The notes: generated by a model from the sequence alone, not told the origin. A stretch of DNA of 32,105 bases from an uncultured Oscillospiraceae bacterium (GCA_949297385.1 CASFSP010000068.1:1-32105); one strand, 5' to 3'. Shown: positions 17,205 through 25,237, numbered from the stretch's first letter. Numbers and translations: made by a program.

Positions 17205-17741
17205 CTATTTTCTAAGTTTTGCGTGAATTCTCTGAATTGCATTGTTTACCGACTTCTCGCTTTTGCCGGTTATCTGTGAAATCTCTTTGTAGGAATATTG
17301 CATTGTATAAAGGCTGAAAACCAGAAATTCAAACTGTGACAGCTTTTTCTTCGCAATTCTGATAAATTCCCTGTTTTGCTCCTTGACCAAAAAATCAGTC
17401 TCAAAGCTTTGCAAAAGAATACTTTCGTCAAGTGGCAGGGCCTTGGTCAGCAACTCATGCTTTTGGGCAGATGCAGACCGCCTTGCCGATAACATATTGT
17501 TTAAAATACATTTTTTTGCATAGGTGTAAAAAGATGCACCCCGATGCGGGCGATATGACAATATCGCTTTGAACAAACCTATATTACCTTCTTGAACCGC
17601 GTCGTCAAAATCAAAATTTTCCGTGCGCAGTTTTGCGGCACAGGCAGAAATCTCCGGCTTCATGGCGTCAAAAACAGTCTGAACAGACTTGCTGTCGCCG
17701 CTTTTGGCCATATTCAGCAACTGCCGGGAAATATCTATCAT
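17205..17741 (-). CDS. Sigma-70 family RNA polymerase sigma factor, sigma-H-like
   Basis: A 178-residue sigma factor with region 2 (DDAVQEGNIGLFKAILSYRP, then SFYTYAKKCILNNMLSARRSASAQKHE at about 46-95) and a region 4 helix-turn-helix (SYKEISQITGKSEKSVNNAIQRIHAKL, about 150-176). Region 2 and the following AQKHELLTKALPLDES resemble sporulation SigH (which has ATRQKHxPLNSYVSLD). It is shorter than SigH (about 210-218), so it may be a divergent SigH paralogue rather than the true orthologue. It has its own consensus promoter. Confidence 0.8.
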   Translation of the reverse strand: MIDISRQLLNMAKSGDSKSVQTVFDAMKPEISACAAKLRTENFDFDDAVQEGNIGLFKAILSYRPHRGASFYTYAKKCILNNMLSARRSASAQKHELLTKALPLDESILLQSFETDFLVKEQNREFIRIAKKKLSQFEFLVFSLYTMQYSYKEISQITGKSEKSVNNAIQRIHAKLRK

Positions 17742-17775
17742 GTGATTTACCGCTCCGTATTATTTTACAGTATCT

Positions 17776-17804
17776 ATTATATACAGATTTTTTTTACATG
17801 TCAA
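17776..17804 (-). promoter_or_regulatory. Consensus sigma-A promoter of the sigma-factor gene
   Basis: On the minus strand, perfect TTGACA (complement of 17799-17804) and perfect TATAAT (complement of 17776-17781) are spaced by 17 bp, about 30 bases before the start codon. It is the closest match to the ideal promoter in the window and suggests strong basal transcription. Confidence 0.85.
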
Positions 17805-17835
17805 TTTATTTTATTGCATTTTGCATAAAAATGCT

Positions 17836-19206
17836 TTAAATTACATCATCCCTGGTCACTGCACGGATCCATTTTCCGCTGAGAATACGGCGTATGGCAA
17901 TTATAATCTTGATAAATGAGTCGCTTCTCATGGACAGGAAAATAAACTGCGGAGGGACTTTCAGCACAAGGCCAGTCAGTATACCCAGAGGGATATTGAC
18001 AATCCACATGCCGCCGCCGTCCAGCATCAGCGCCAGGCGGGTATCGCCGCCACCGCGCAGTATGCCAACTATATTTACAATGTCCAGCGCAGCCACAGGT
18101 TGTACCAAGGCCAGTATAAACATCATTTTAAACGCCGCATCCTTTGCCTCGTCAGTTACATCATATATGGTGAGGAACGGGTTACGCAGAGCCAGCACGA
18201 TGGCAGTGCTCAGCAGGCCGAAACCAAAGGCCATAAGCAGCAGTGTCCGGGCAGTTTTCTGAGCCCTTTTAAAGTCACCGCTGCCGATGGTTTTGCCGCA
18301 TACAACGGCAGCCGCATTGGCAATGCCGAATATAAATACCTGGGCCAGCTGAGATATTACGCCCGTAATACTGTTTGCTGTTACAAAGGTTGAGCCTATG
18401 CGCCCCATTATCATGCTGGTAGCCACGCTGCCCATGCCCCACATCATCTCATTGCCCACAACAGGCAGTGCATGATGAATATAGTCAGACAGCAATGATG
18501 TGTCCAGCTTGAACATACAATGCATTTTGTAACCTATCTTTTTTTCGGCAAAATACATGTATGATACAGCGCATATAAATTCAAACATTCTGGCAATAAC
18601 GGTACCCATAGCTGCACCGACTATTCCATAAGCCTTGAAGCCGAATTTGCCGAATATGAAAATATAGTTAAAAAATACATTTACAAAAAATGACATGGCA
18701 TACACGGCAGTGGACATTTTTACGCTTTCCACTGCGCGCAGGCTGGACATGTAGTTGGATGAAAGTGAGTAGAATATAAATCCAACAGAAAGCACTTTCA
18801 GATATGAAGCGGAAGCCCGCACCACTTCCGGCTCGTGGCTGAACATGCTCATAACCTGCGTGGGAAAGAAAAAACATACCACAGAGAACAATGTTGAAAC
18901 CACCAGCACAGCCAGCATGGAAATTCTCATAACCCTGCGGATTACTTCCACCTGACCTTTGCCCCAGTACTGGGCGATAAGAACGGCGCCTCCGCCGGCC
19001 AGGCCAAAGCCTATTATCATCAGCAAAAAGAAAGGCTGTCCGCCGAGATTAGCCCCAGATACGGCTATGTTGCCCAGTTTGCCGAGCATTACCGAGTCCA
19101 TGGCATTGACGCCGAAGCTGATTACATTCTGCATAGCTATGGGTATAGCTATTGAAAAAACAGCTTTGAAAAAATCTTTTTCAAACAAAAACTTTTCTTT
19201 TAACAC
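17836..19206 (-). CDS. MATE family efflux transporter
   Basis: A 456-residue, 12-helix cation-coupled drug/metabolite exporter. Typical motifs are AMQNVISFGVNAMDSVMLGKLG near the start, GGGAVLIAQYWGKGQ, the mid-protein GxxxT/VARMFEFICA region and VTANSITGVISQLAQVFIFGIANAAAVVCGKTIGSGD of the second half. I start at GTG 19206, which has AGGAGG five bases upstream and gives the normal length; the ATG further upstream has no site. Substrate not predictable. A leader of about 100 bases precedes it. Confidence 0.9.
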   Translation of the reverse strand: MLKEKFLFEKDFFKAVFSIAIPIAMQNVISFGVNAMDSVMLGKLGNIAVSGANLGGQPFFLLMIIGFGLAGGGAVLIAQYWGKGQVEVIRRVMRISMLAVLVVSTLFSVVCFFFPTQVMSMFSHEPEVVRASASYLKVLSVGFIFYSLSSNYMSSLRAVESVKMSTAVYAMSFFVNVFFNYIFIFGKFGFKAYGIVGAAMGTVIARMFEFICAVSYMYFAEKKIGYKMHCMFKLDTSLLSDYIHHALPVVGNEMMWGMGSVATSMIMGRIGSTFVTANSITGVISQLAQVFIFGIANAAAVVCGKTIGSGDFKRAQKTARTLLLMAFGFGLLSTAIVLALRNPFLTIYDVTDEAKDAAFKMMFILALVQPVAALDIVNIVGILRGGGDTRLALMLDGGGMWIVNIPLGILTGLVLKVPPQFIFLSMRSDSFIKIIIAIRRILSGKWIRAVTRDDVI

Positions 19207-19407
19207 AAAAACCTCCTGAAAATAAATATAGCAATATAAAAAGATATATGTCCAGGCCAAAGCCGCAACACATATCCTTTGTATACCGCCATTGTAGCAT
19301 TTAAAAATATAAAAAGCAACCCCCGCGCCGCTTTTCGCCTTTTTGCATAAACTCTGTAAAAAGCGGCAGTTGTATTTACAGCATATTGTTTTGAAAACAA
19401 ATTACAG

Positions 19408-19436
19408 TTGCATATAAATCAGTTTTACTTTATACT
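19408..19436 (+). promoter_or_regulatory. Promoter of the THUMP methyltransferase gene
   Basis: TTGCAT (19408-19413) and TATACT (19431-19436) with 17-bp spacing, about 35 bases before ATG 19475. The rest of the 268-bp divergent gap to the MATE gene is AT-rich with no gene visible. Confidence 0.65.
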
Positions 19437-19474
19437 TTGATGTGAGATATTATTTAATTTTGCGAGGTTTTGGA

Positions 19475-20584
19475 ATGAAATACAAACTGTGCGCCCCATG
19501 TTCTTTCGGCAGCGAATCGGTTTTGCGCTTTGAGCTGGGAAAAACAGGCGTCGAAAATATAGTTGTAAAAGACGGCATGGTTTATTTTGAAGGCGACGAG
19601 AATATTATAGCCGCGGCAAACATAAACCTGAGGACTGCCGAAAGGGTGCTGATACTGCTGGCCGAATTTGACGCGCCGGATTTTGACAGTCTCTTTGACG
19701 GCGTATACAGCATAGACTGGGGATATTTTATCCCGGCAGACGCGGCATTTCCGGTAAAGGGTCACTGCCTTTCCAGCGCTCTCACCAGTGTGCCTGCTTG
19801 CCAGGGAATTGTAAAAAAAGCCATTGTGGAAAAGCTGAGAAAACAGCATGGCGTAAACATACTTCCGGAAAGCGGACGGCAATACAAAGTAAGATTTTCC
19901 ATAATGAAAAACAAGGCGCGGATAATGCTGGACACCACCGGAGAAGGCCTGCACAAACGCGGGTACCGCCGCCAAAGCGGACTTGCCCCGATAAAGGAAA
20001 CCCTTGCCGCCACAATAGTGGACCTGGCAAGGATAAGAGAAAGCAGCCTGGTTACAGACCCATTCTGCGGCAGCGGTACTTTACTTATAGAAGCCGCCCA
20101 GAAAGCAATGAATATGGCCCCCGGACTGAAAAGAAGGTTTCTGGCCCAGCAGTACAAATTTATCAGCTCTTCTGCCTGGACACAGGAAAAAGAAAAAGCC
20201 ATGGCCGCAATCAGAAAAGATATAGATTTTACAGCCAACGGATTTGACATTGACCCGATGGTCATAGACACAGCCAAAAGAAACGCCGACCGCGCCGGAG
20301 TGTCAAAGTATGTCAGGTTCTGGCAGGCAGATGTAAAGGGGTTTTCTCCGGCATCCGGCTCTGTGGTCATAACCAATCCGCCTTACGGCGAAAGGCTGGG
20401 TGATGCTGCCCGGGCTGTTCAGCTGGCCGGTGTGCTGGGAAAAAGGCTGGAACAAAATCCAGTAAAAAGTTCGTATATAATAACCGCCGACCCGGATTTT
20501 GAAGCTCATTTCGGCAAAAAGGCTGCCAAACGCCGCAAGCTGTACAACGGAATGATTCCATGCCAGCTGTACATGTATTACTGA
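19475..20584 (+). CDS. THUMP-domain class I SAM RNA methyltransferase (RlmL/YpsC family)
   Basis: A 369-residue enzyme predicted to methylate guanine N2 in 23S rRNA, as RlmL-N (G2445) and YpsC relatives do. An N-terminal ferredoxin-like/THUMP region (about 1-155) is followed by a Rossmann methyltransferase domain. Motif I is DPFCGSGTLLIEAA (about 195-208), the acidic loop is GFDIDPMVID, and the catalytic NPPYGERLG is at 301-309. YRRQSGLAPIKETLAA between the domains is a family signature. Start ATG 19475 is preceded by GAGG; earlier in-frame ATG codons lack a site and lie in or next to the promoter. The exact rRNA position in this organism is inferred. Confidence 0.9.
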   Translation: MKYKLCAPCSFGSESVLRFELGKTGVENIVVKDGMVYFEGDENIIAAANINLRTAERVLILLAEFDAPDFDSLFDGVYSIDWGYFIPADAAFPVKGHCLSSALTSVPACQGIVKKAIVEKLRKQHGVNILPESGRQYKVRFSIMKNKARIMLDTTGEGLHKRGYRRQSGLAPIKETLAATIVDLARIRESSLVTDPFCGSGTLLIEAAQKAMNMAPGLKRRFLAQQYKFISSSAWTQEKEKAMAAIRKDIDFTANGFDIDPMVIDTAKRNADRAGVSKYVRFWQADVKGFSPASGSVVITNPPYGERLGDAARAVQLAGVLGKRLEQNPVKSSYIITADPDFEAHFGKKAAKRRKLYNGMIPCQLYMYY

Positions 20585-20610
20585 TAGCTGTTATTTAAAT
20601 AACGCAATGC

Positions 20611-20639
20611 TTGCATTTTATATGTTTATATAATATAAT
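20611..20639 (+). promoter_or_regulatory. Promoter of proC
   Basis: TTGCAT (20611-20616) and TATAAT (20634-20639) with 17-bp spacing; a second overlapping TATAAT is at 20629-20634. It gives a leader of about 60 nt. Confidence 0.7.
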
Positions 20640-20670
20640 TTTAATCATAACAGAAATTCGTACGCGAAAC

Positions 20671-20693
20671 TGACCTGCTGAAAAGCAGGGTCA
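20671..20693 (+). other. Leader hairpin before proC
   Basis: TGACCTGCT / AGCAGGGTCA with a GAAA loop and one bulged G forms a stable small hairpin ending about 3 bases before the GAGAGG ribosome site of proC. There is no T tract, so it is not a terminator. It could affect translation or mRNA stability. Confidence 0.45.
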
Positions 20694-20706
20694 AAGAGAG
20701 GTTTTT

Positions 20707-21459
20707 ATGAAAATTGGTATTATAGGGTTCGGCAATATGGGCAGCGCCATAGCGACCGGACTTGTAAAACGGGGTGTATCACAGGACGATTTGCTGATCA
20801 GTGACAAGCTGGAGGGCGCAGTAAAAAGAGCACATGTGCTGGGTATAAATAACACCGGTACCGACAGGCTGGTGGAAAAAAGCGATATAGTCCTGCTGTG
20901 CATAGACAAATCTGTTTATGACAATCTGGAACTCACATCTAACCAGCTTATTGGCAAAACCGTAATCAGCTGCATATCCGATGTGAACATGAACGAACTG
21001 TCACGCAGGTTTAAAACCCAGATAGTGCGCGCGATGCCTACCCTGGCAGTGGAAAACAATGTGGGTATTACAGGTCTGTGCTTTGATGAATACGCCCGGA
21101 ATAAAGAAGCAATCATTGGTTTGTTTGAAAAACTGGGCTATGTTTACACAGGCGACGAAGATGATATGGCAAAAATTGCGGCCCTGGGCGCCTGTGGCCT
21201 CAGCTATGCAGCTTACATACTGAACAGCTTTATAAACTCAGCACAGAATATCGGTTTCAGCGAGGCTGATGCTCACAATCTTGTATACAGGACATTCAAT
21301 TCTGCCATGGATATGGGCGATTACGAACTGCTTATGGGCAGGGTGTCTGCCCGTGGAGGTGTTGCTTCTGTCGGTCTGGAAACCTTGGAAGACAACAATG
21401 TCAGCCGCCTTATAGACAACATCATAAAGACATCATACACAGCCCTGAACAAAGAATAA
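20707..21459 (+). CDS. proC: Pyrroline-5-carboxylate reductase
   Basis: Catalyses the last step of proline synthesis, NAD(P)H-dependent reduction of P5C. The 250-residue protein has the Rossmann motif GFGNMGSAIATGLVKRG (about 7-23), the conserved IVRAMPTLAVENNVGITGL segment, and the C-terminal dimer/active-site helices with MGRVSARGGVASVGLETLEDN in place of the usual V.SPGGTT..GL..LE. No proA or proB lies nearby. The active-site loop reads SARGGVAS rather than SPGGTTI. That is a modest deviation, so a ProC-like paralogue with another role is possible. Confidence 0.85.
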   Translation: MKIGIIGFGNMGSAIATGLVKRGVSQDDLLISDKLEGAVKRAHVLGINNTGTDRLVEKSDIVLLCIDKSVYDNLELTSNQLIGKTVISCISDVNMNELSRRFKTQIVRAMPTLAVENNVGITGLCFDEYARNKEAIIGLFEKLGYVYTGDEDDMAKIAALGACGLSYAAYILNSFINSAQNIGFSEADAHNLVYRTFNSAMDMGDYELLMGRVSARGGVASVGLETLEDNNVSRLIDNIIKTSYTALNKE

Positions 21460-21462
21460 AAC

Positions 21463-21489
21463 AAAAAGCCGGCTTTTGCCGGCTTTTTT
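21463..21489. terminator. Bidirectional terminator between proC and the XRE regulator
   Basis: Perfect 11-bp stem AAAAAGCCGGC / GCCGGCTTTTT with a TTTT loop and T-run on both strands. The regulator's stop codon lies in its right flank. Confidence 0.88.
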
Positions 21490-22534
21490 ATTTTATCCGT
21501 TTATATTTTTCCAGCAGACTAGTCCATCGGCTGTCTGAAAGCATGTAACTGTATTCTTCTCCATTAAAACATTCCAGCAGGGTTTCTCTGATCATGCTTT
21601 CATAATTATCCGGTACCGGCTTGAAATTCATATGCCTGTACAGCGCTGACTTTGTAAAATCGCTCAAAGTGCCGGCAGAAGACAGTAGCTTTTCAGCACA
21701 ATCCAAAGTCTTCGACACATCTTTTGCCGCTGTTGCAACCTGCAAAAATGCGGACCGCCGGCAGTAGTCGCCCCTGTCAAACAGCTTTTCCAGGTTGGAC
21801 TGTTTTTGGCTGTAATAAAATGCCATTTCCATATCATTTTGCTCTAAACTGATGATATTAAGGTCATTAAACACATTTTCGCAAACCATGCACATTTGCA
21901 GCAACAGTTCTTCCAATGTGCGCATGGCCATTTCACTTTTGCCCTGCCCCCGGTATATCCGGGCCTGCCTGCGCTTTCTCTCCGGGTTTTCTATTGAAAA
22001 ATAATCCAGATATTTTTGCGCATTTTCATAGTCTTTTTTATTTATAAAAAAGTTGTAAAGCTGCTGTGCGGCACCTATCCTTATGGCTTCATCATCGTTT
22101 TTAAGCAGTTTTTCATAGCTTTTATAAATAAAAGCCTGTTGATCATCATTCAGCTTTATATCCTTTGCCATCCGCCAGCCTTCCAGCATTACGCAAATAT
22201 TGTAAACCAGCTGCCGGCATCCGGGCCAGGTGTAAACCTGCCTTTGTGCCCAGCTGAACACCTCATCATATTTTTCGGTTTTCAGCTTTTCCTCCGTCTG
22301 CACGGTTATCCGGATTATCTGTTCCGAGTCAAGCTCCGGCCGGAAAGACAGCAGCCGGTCCAATGATATTTCCAGCAGCCTGGCTATCGGAGACAGCAAA
22401 GTTATGTCCGGCAGTGCCGAACCGTTTTCCCATTTGCTGACAGCAGGAATTGACACCCCCAAAAAATCCGCCATCTCTTCCTGGGTCATTCCCAGTTCTT
22501 TTCTTCTTTTCCTTATTATCTGCCCTATCGGCAT
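21488..22534 (-). CDS. XRE-family transcriptional regulator with helical repeat C-terminus
   Basis: A 348-residue protein. The N-terminal Cro/CI helix-turn-helix (about 5-62) contains GMTQEEMADFLGVSIPAVSKWENGSALPDITLLSPIARLLEISLD. The remaining roughly 280 residues are all-helical with TPR-like spacing (YKSYEKLLKNDDEA, AQKYLDYFSIENPERK, KSEMAMRTLEELLLQM), and may bind a peptide or partner. The shape resembles RRNPP-type peptide-responsive regulators, but I see no adjacent signalling-peptide gene, so that is only a thought. It has an AAAGGAGG site and a palindrome at its promoter, consistent with self-regulation. Confidence 0.85.
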   Translation of the reverse strand: MPIGQIIRKRRKELGMTQEEMADFLGVSIPAVSKWENGSALPDITLLSPIARLLEISLDRLLSFRPELDSEQIIRITVQTEEKLKTEKYDEVFSWAQRQVYTWPGCRQLVYNICVMLEGWRMAKDIKLNDDQQAFIYKSYEKLLKNDDEAIRIGAAQQLYNFFINKKDYENAQKYLDYFSIENPERKRRQARIYRGQGKSEMAMRTLEELLLQMCMVCENVFNDLNIISLEQNDMEMAFYYSQKQSNLEKLFDRGDYCRRSAFLQVATAAKDVSKTLDCAEKLLSSAGTLSDFTKSALYRHMNFKPVPDNYESMIRETLLECFNGEEYSYMLSDSRWTSLLEKYKRIK

Positions 22535-22562
22535 AAAAGCGGCACCTCCTTTTCTTTACCTT

Positions 22563-22591
22563 ATTGTACCACAGCCGGTACATATATGAAA
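22563..22591 (-). promoter_or_regulatory. Promoter with palindromic operator for the XRE regulator
   Basis: Minus-strand -10 TACAAT (complement of 22563-22568) and a weak -35 TTTCAT (complement of 22586-22591), 17-bp spacing. The spacer and -10 are covered by an inverted repeat TGTACC-N6-GGTACA (22565-22582). A dimeric HTH bound there would block polymerase. Confidence 0.5.
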
Positions 22592-22650
22592 TTGAAACCT
22601 GCTCAACAAAAACCGCCGCCATTTTAACCGACGGTATATTTTTTGCGGTA

Positions 22651-22685
22651 AAAAGAAAAACAGGGCAGATATAGTCTGCCCTGTT
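22651..22685 (-). terminator. Intrinsic terminator after the methyltransferase gene
   Basis: Perfect 12-bp stem AAACAGGGCAGA / TCTGCCCTGTTT (22658-22685) with a four-base loop, followed on the minus strand by a T-rich tract. Confidence 0.85.
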
Positions 22686-22688
22686 TGA

Positions 22689-23419
22689 TTATTTCTTTTT
22701 TGCTGACACCAGCAGCATCATCGGGCGGCGCATTTCGTCAGCCATTCCGGGTATGTCCATCATATCCTGCGGCGGCCGCGGCTCCACCACATGACATATC
22801 TCAAACCCGGTCTGCAACAGCAGTTCCAGGTAAGTGGTCAGTGTTCGGTGGTATTTTATTACCTTTTCGCCCAGGAAAACCGCTTCGCGGCGGCCTTCAT
22901 AATAATAATTGTCCACCGGGAAATGCATTATATTGCCGTCCTTGTCATAAAACCAGTCCTGCGAGCCGCTGCTGGTAAACACCGGGTGCTCCGCAGAAAA
23001 CACCAGCAATCCGCCTGTTTTCAGCCAGCGGTGTATGTTTTTCACCAGCCGGTCAAAATCTTCCACATAATGGAAAGCCAGCGAACTGATAACAACATCA
23101 AAAATTTCCGGGTCAAAATCCAGGTCTTCCATAGCGCACTGTCGGTATTCTATATTTGGCGCACAGTTTTTACTTCTGCAACGGAAAGCATTTTGGCCGA
23201 TATGTCTGTACCAAGAACACATTCTGCTCCCCTGTCTGCCGCATATTTACAGTGCCAGCCGTATCCACAGCCCAGGTCAAGCACCTTTTTACCGGTAAAA
23301 TCCGGAAACAGTTTTTGAAGCTCTTTCCACTCTCCCGCACCGGACAGACCTTTTTTTGAACGGCTCATCTGACTGTATTTTTCAAAAAATATATCGTTGT
23401 CGTATTTATTCTCTTTCAT
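22689..23419 (-). pseudogene. Class I SAM-dependent methyltransferase, frameshifted
   Basis: The N-terminal frame (23419 to a TAG at 23150-23152) has the SAM motif KKVLDLGCGYGWHCKYAA and GTDISAKMLSVAE. The C-terminal continuation (about 23190 to 22689) in another frame has NIEYRQCAMEDLDF, FDVVISSLAFHYVEDF and GGLLVFSAEHPVFT, with a C-terminal PRPPQDMMDIPGM. Restoring one A to the A5 run on the coding strand (T5 at 23167-23171) joins the halves smoothly as SVAEVKNCAPNIEYRQC and gives 243 residues, the usual size of this family. It is either a real inactivating or phase-variable deletion or a homopolymer sequencing error. The substrate is unknown. A hairpin lies at its ribosome site. Confidence 0.85.
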
Positions 23420-23428
23420 TTCTTATCT

Positions 23429-23465
23429 CCCATGTAAATTTTAATCGGCACTCAATCTACATGGG
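23429..23465 (-). promoter_or_regulatory. Inverted repeat adjoining the methyltransferase ribosome binding site
   Basis: CCCATGTA (23429-23436) and TACATGGG (23458-23465) are perfect 8-bp arms 21 bases apart. In the mRNA the 3' arm ends with the GGG of the GGGAGA ribosome site, about 8-10 bases before ATG 23419. The hairpin could therefore hide the site, or the DNA repeat could be an operator. The 50 bases to the left of the nucleoside hydrolase stop hold nothing else I can support. Confidence 0.5.
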
Positions 23466-23515
23466 TTTATGCAATCTTCTGGCCTTTTATGCCTCGCATT
23501 TTATCACTTCCGTTT

Positions 23516-24442
23516 TTATTTTTGAGCGGCGGTGTTCAGCAGATATTCTTTGAACTTTTCACCGCTGATTTTAGTCACAAGGGTTACATTGTGTTTTTCC
23601 TTGCTGTCGAAATCATACACTATCTGGCCGTAGCCGGCTTCACTTTTGGTTTCGCATCTGGCTGTGCATGTTTTGCTTTCCAGCACAACACCTTCGCACA
23701 AAGCGCAGGCAACCGCAGACGGGTCAGGCTGGCTGATTATGTCCTTGCCGTAAAAATCGATATTGAACTGCAAAAGTTTGGAATTGGCGTTTACTATAAA
23801 ATCACCGCATCTTGTGCCGAAAGAAAGCAGTTTTTCCCTGTCATCACGGTTTATTTCCGCAACACCGTAACAGGCGTCCAGCGGCACAAATGTAATCGGT
23901 ATGCCGCTTTGCAAGACTATGTCACAGCTTTCGGCGTCTACCCATATATTGTACTCCGCATTGGCGGTAACAGGGTTGGGCATACGGTACTGTCCGCCCA
24001 TGGCGATTATACCTTTTACCCTTTTCATTGCCCGGGCATCCAGCATTACGGCCATCGCTATATTGGTCATGGGGCCCAGTGTTATAATTTCCAGGTCGTC
24101 ATATTTTTTTGCCAGTTCTATTATTCTGTCCACCGCATGGCCTTCTCCCATGGGAAGGCTGGTTTTGGCCAGGCCTATATCTGACAGGCCATCCTCGCCG
24201 TGAGCGCTTTCTCCGGTAATCTGTTTTCTCCACAAAGGTTTGGTCATACCGGCGTAAACAGGCGGTTGCTGTCTGCCAGCCACCTCTATGGCAACGCGGG
24301 CATTTACAACACCCTTTTCTATGGGCAGGGCTCCGGCACAGACGGTTATAGCCTCTACGGTGCAATTCTCATCGCGCAGTGCCAGTATCATTGCAACAGC
24401 GTCATCGCTGGCGGCATCTGTATCTATTATAAATCTTCGCAT
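23516..24442 (-). CDS. Inosine-uridine-type nucleoside hydrolase
   Basis: Hydrolyses the N-glycosidic bond of ribonucleosides to release base and ribose (nucleoside salvage). The 308-residue protein has the calcium-binding signature IIDTDAASDDAVA with Asp7, Asp9, Asp13 and Asp14. Later come LGPMTNIA, IIAMGGQY, NAEYNIWVDAESCDIV and ITFVPLDAC, with a C-terminal active-site Asp in SQPDPSAV. Catalytic residues look complete. Substrate preference cannot be told. It is the second gene of a tandem pair, 10 bp after a degenerate homologue. Confidence 0.92.
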   Translation of the reverse strand: MRRFIIDTDAASDDAVAMILALRDENCTVEAITVCAGALPIEKGVVNARVAIEVAGRQQPPVYAGMTKPLWRKQITGESAHGEDGLSDIGLAKTSLPMGEGHAVDRIIELAKKYDDLEIITLGPMTNIAMAVMLDARAMKRVKGIIAMGGQYRMPNPVTANAEYNIWVDAESCDIVLQSGIPITFVPLDACYGVAEINRDDREKLLSFGTRCGDFIVNANSKLLQFNIDFYGKDIISQPDPSAVACALCEGVVLESKTCTARCETKSEAGYGQIVYDFDSKEKHNVTLVTKISGEKFKEYLLNTAAQK

Positions 24443-24452
24443 ATCTGTCTCC

Positions 24453-25178
24453 TTATTTCACACTGATTACAACAGTCTGTTTTTCGCCTTCTGCTGTCCG
24501 TCCGTTTATGGGGTTTCGTCCGACAAGGTCCACAACTGTCTGACCTCTGGTAAAACCCAGTCCGGTATCAACAGACAGATAAGCCTGCCAGGTTTCCCGC
24601 CGGGCGCCGGCCGCCACATCAAAGGCCGCGGCAAATATATCCTGCGCCGCGCTGGCGGGTATCATTGTAATCGGTATGCCGGATTTGAAAACAGCCCGTG
24701 CCGCTTCCGCATCCGCCAGTATATTTTCGTGGGAAGTGGGGGTGGTTGACCGGTATCCCAGCAATGCACCGCCGGCCACATAAATTCTTTTGACCTTTTT
24801 CATGGCCTCTTCATTTTTCATAACAGCCAATGCCACATTGGACAAAGCACCCAGGCAGATTATCTCTACATCTTCCTTTTCGGCGCTTTCTATCATGAAG
24901 TTGGCCCGGTGAAGGGAAGCAAATTCTCCGCTGTAGTCTGCGGCCGGGCAGCTTCTGCTGTTTGCAAATTCCCGGTTCAGCAGAGGGCGCTGGGCACCTT
25001 TATACACGGGAACATCCTTTACTTGTTTGACACCGGCGGCCACCATATTGCACAGGTCGTCATAATTTTTCACATCAGGTGACACGCATACACCGGTTAT
25101 ATCCAGCCTTGCTTTTTCAAGTTCGCGGCACAAGGCCTCCTGTCCGGCCAGGCCCACATCTACAATTATCTTTTTCAT
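24453..25178 (-). CDS. Nucleoside hydrolase-like protein with degenerate active site
   Basis: A 241-residue homologue of the downstream gene: shared LGALSNVALAVMKNEEAMKKVKRIYVAGGAL, NILADAEAARAVFKSGIPITMIP and overall order. The metal-binding opening of the family (DTDxxxDDA) is here DVGLAGQEA: Asp7 remains but the other three Asp positions are Gly9, Gln13 and Glu14. It is also about 60 residues shorter than the usual 300-310. I infer weak or no hydrolase activity; it could be a regulatory or heteromeric partner of the intact copy. I chose ATG 25178, which has GGGAGG 5-6 bases upstream and starts directly at the conserved KKIIVD strand. Confidence 0.82.
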   Translation of the reverse strand: MKKIIVDVGLAGQEALCRELEKARLDITGVCVSPDVKNYDDLCNMVAAGVKQVKDVPVYKGAQRPLLNREFANSRSCPAADYSGEFASLHRANFMIESAEKEDVEIICLGALSNVALAVMKNEEAMKKVKRIYVAGGALLGYRSTTPTSHENILADAEAARAVFKSGIPITMIPASAAQDIFAAAFDVAAGARRETWQAYLSVDTGLGFTRGQTVVDLVGRNPINGRTAEGEKQTVVISVK

Positions 25179-25207
25179 CTTATCCTCCCAGATGATATGT
25201 TTATATA

Positions 25208-25237
25208 ATAATATCATTTTACCGGCAGTAAAATCAA
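25208..25237 (-). promoter_or_regulatory. Promoter of the nucleoside hydrolase pair
   Basis: Minus-strand TTGATT (complement of 25232-25237) and TATTAT (complement of 25208-25213) with 18-bp spacing, about 30 bases before ATG 25178. Confidence 0.5.

Noticed and set aside
19442..19474. Earlier start of the THUMP methyltransferase
   Set aside because: It lies at the predicted transcription start; ATG 19475 starts the conserved domain.
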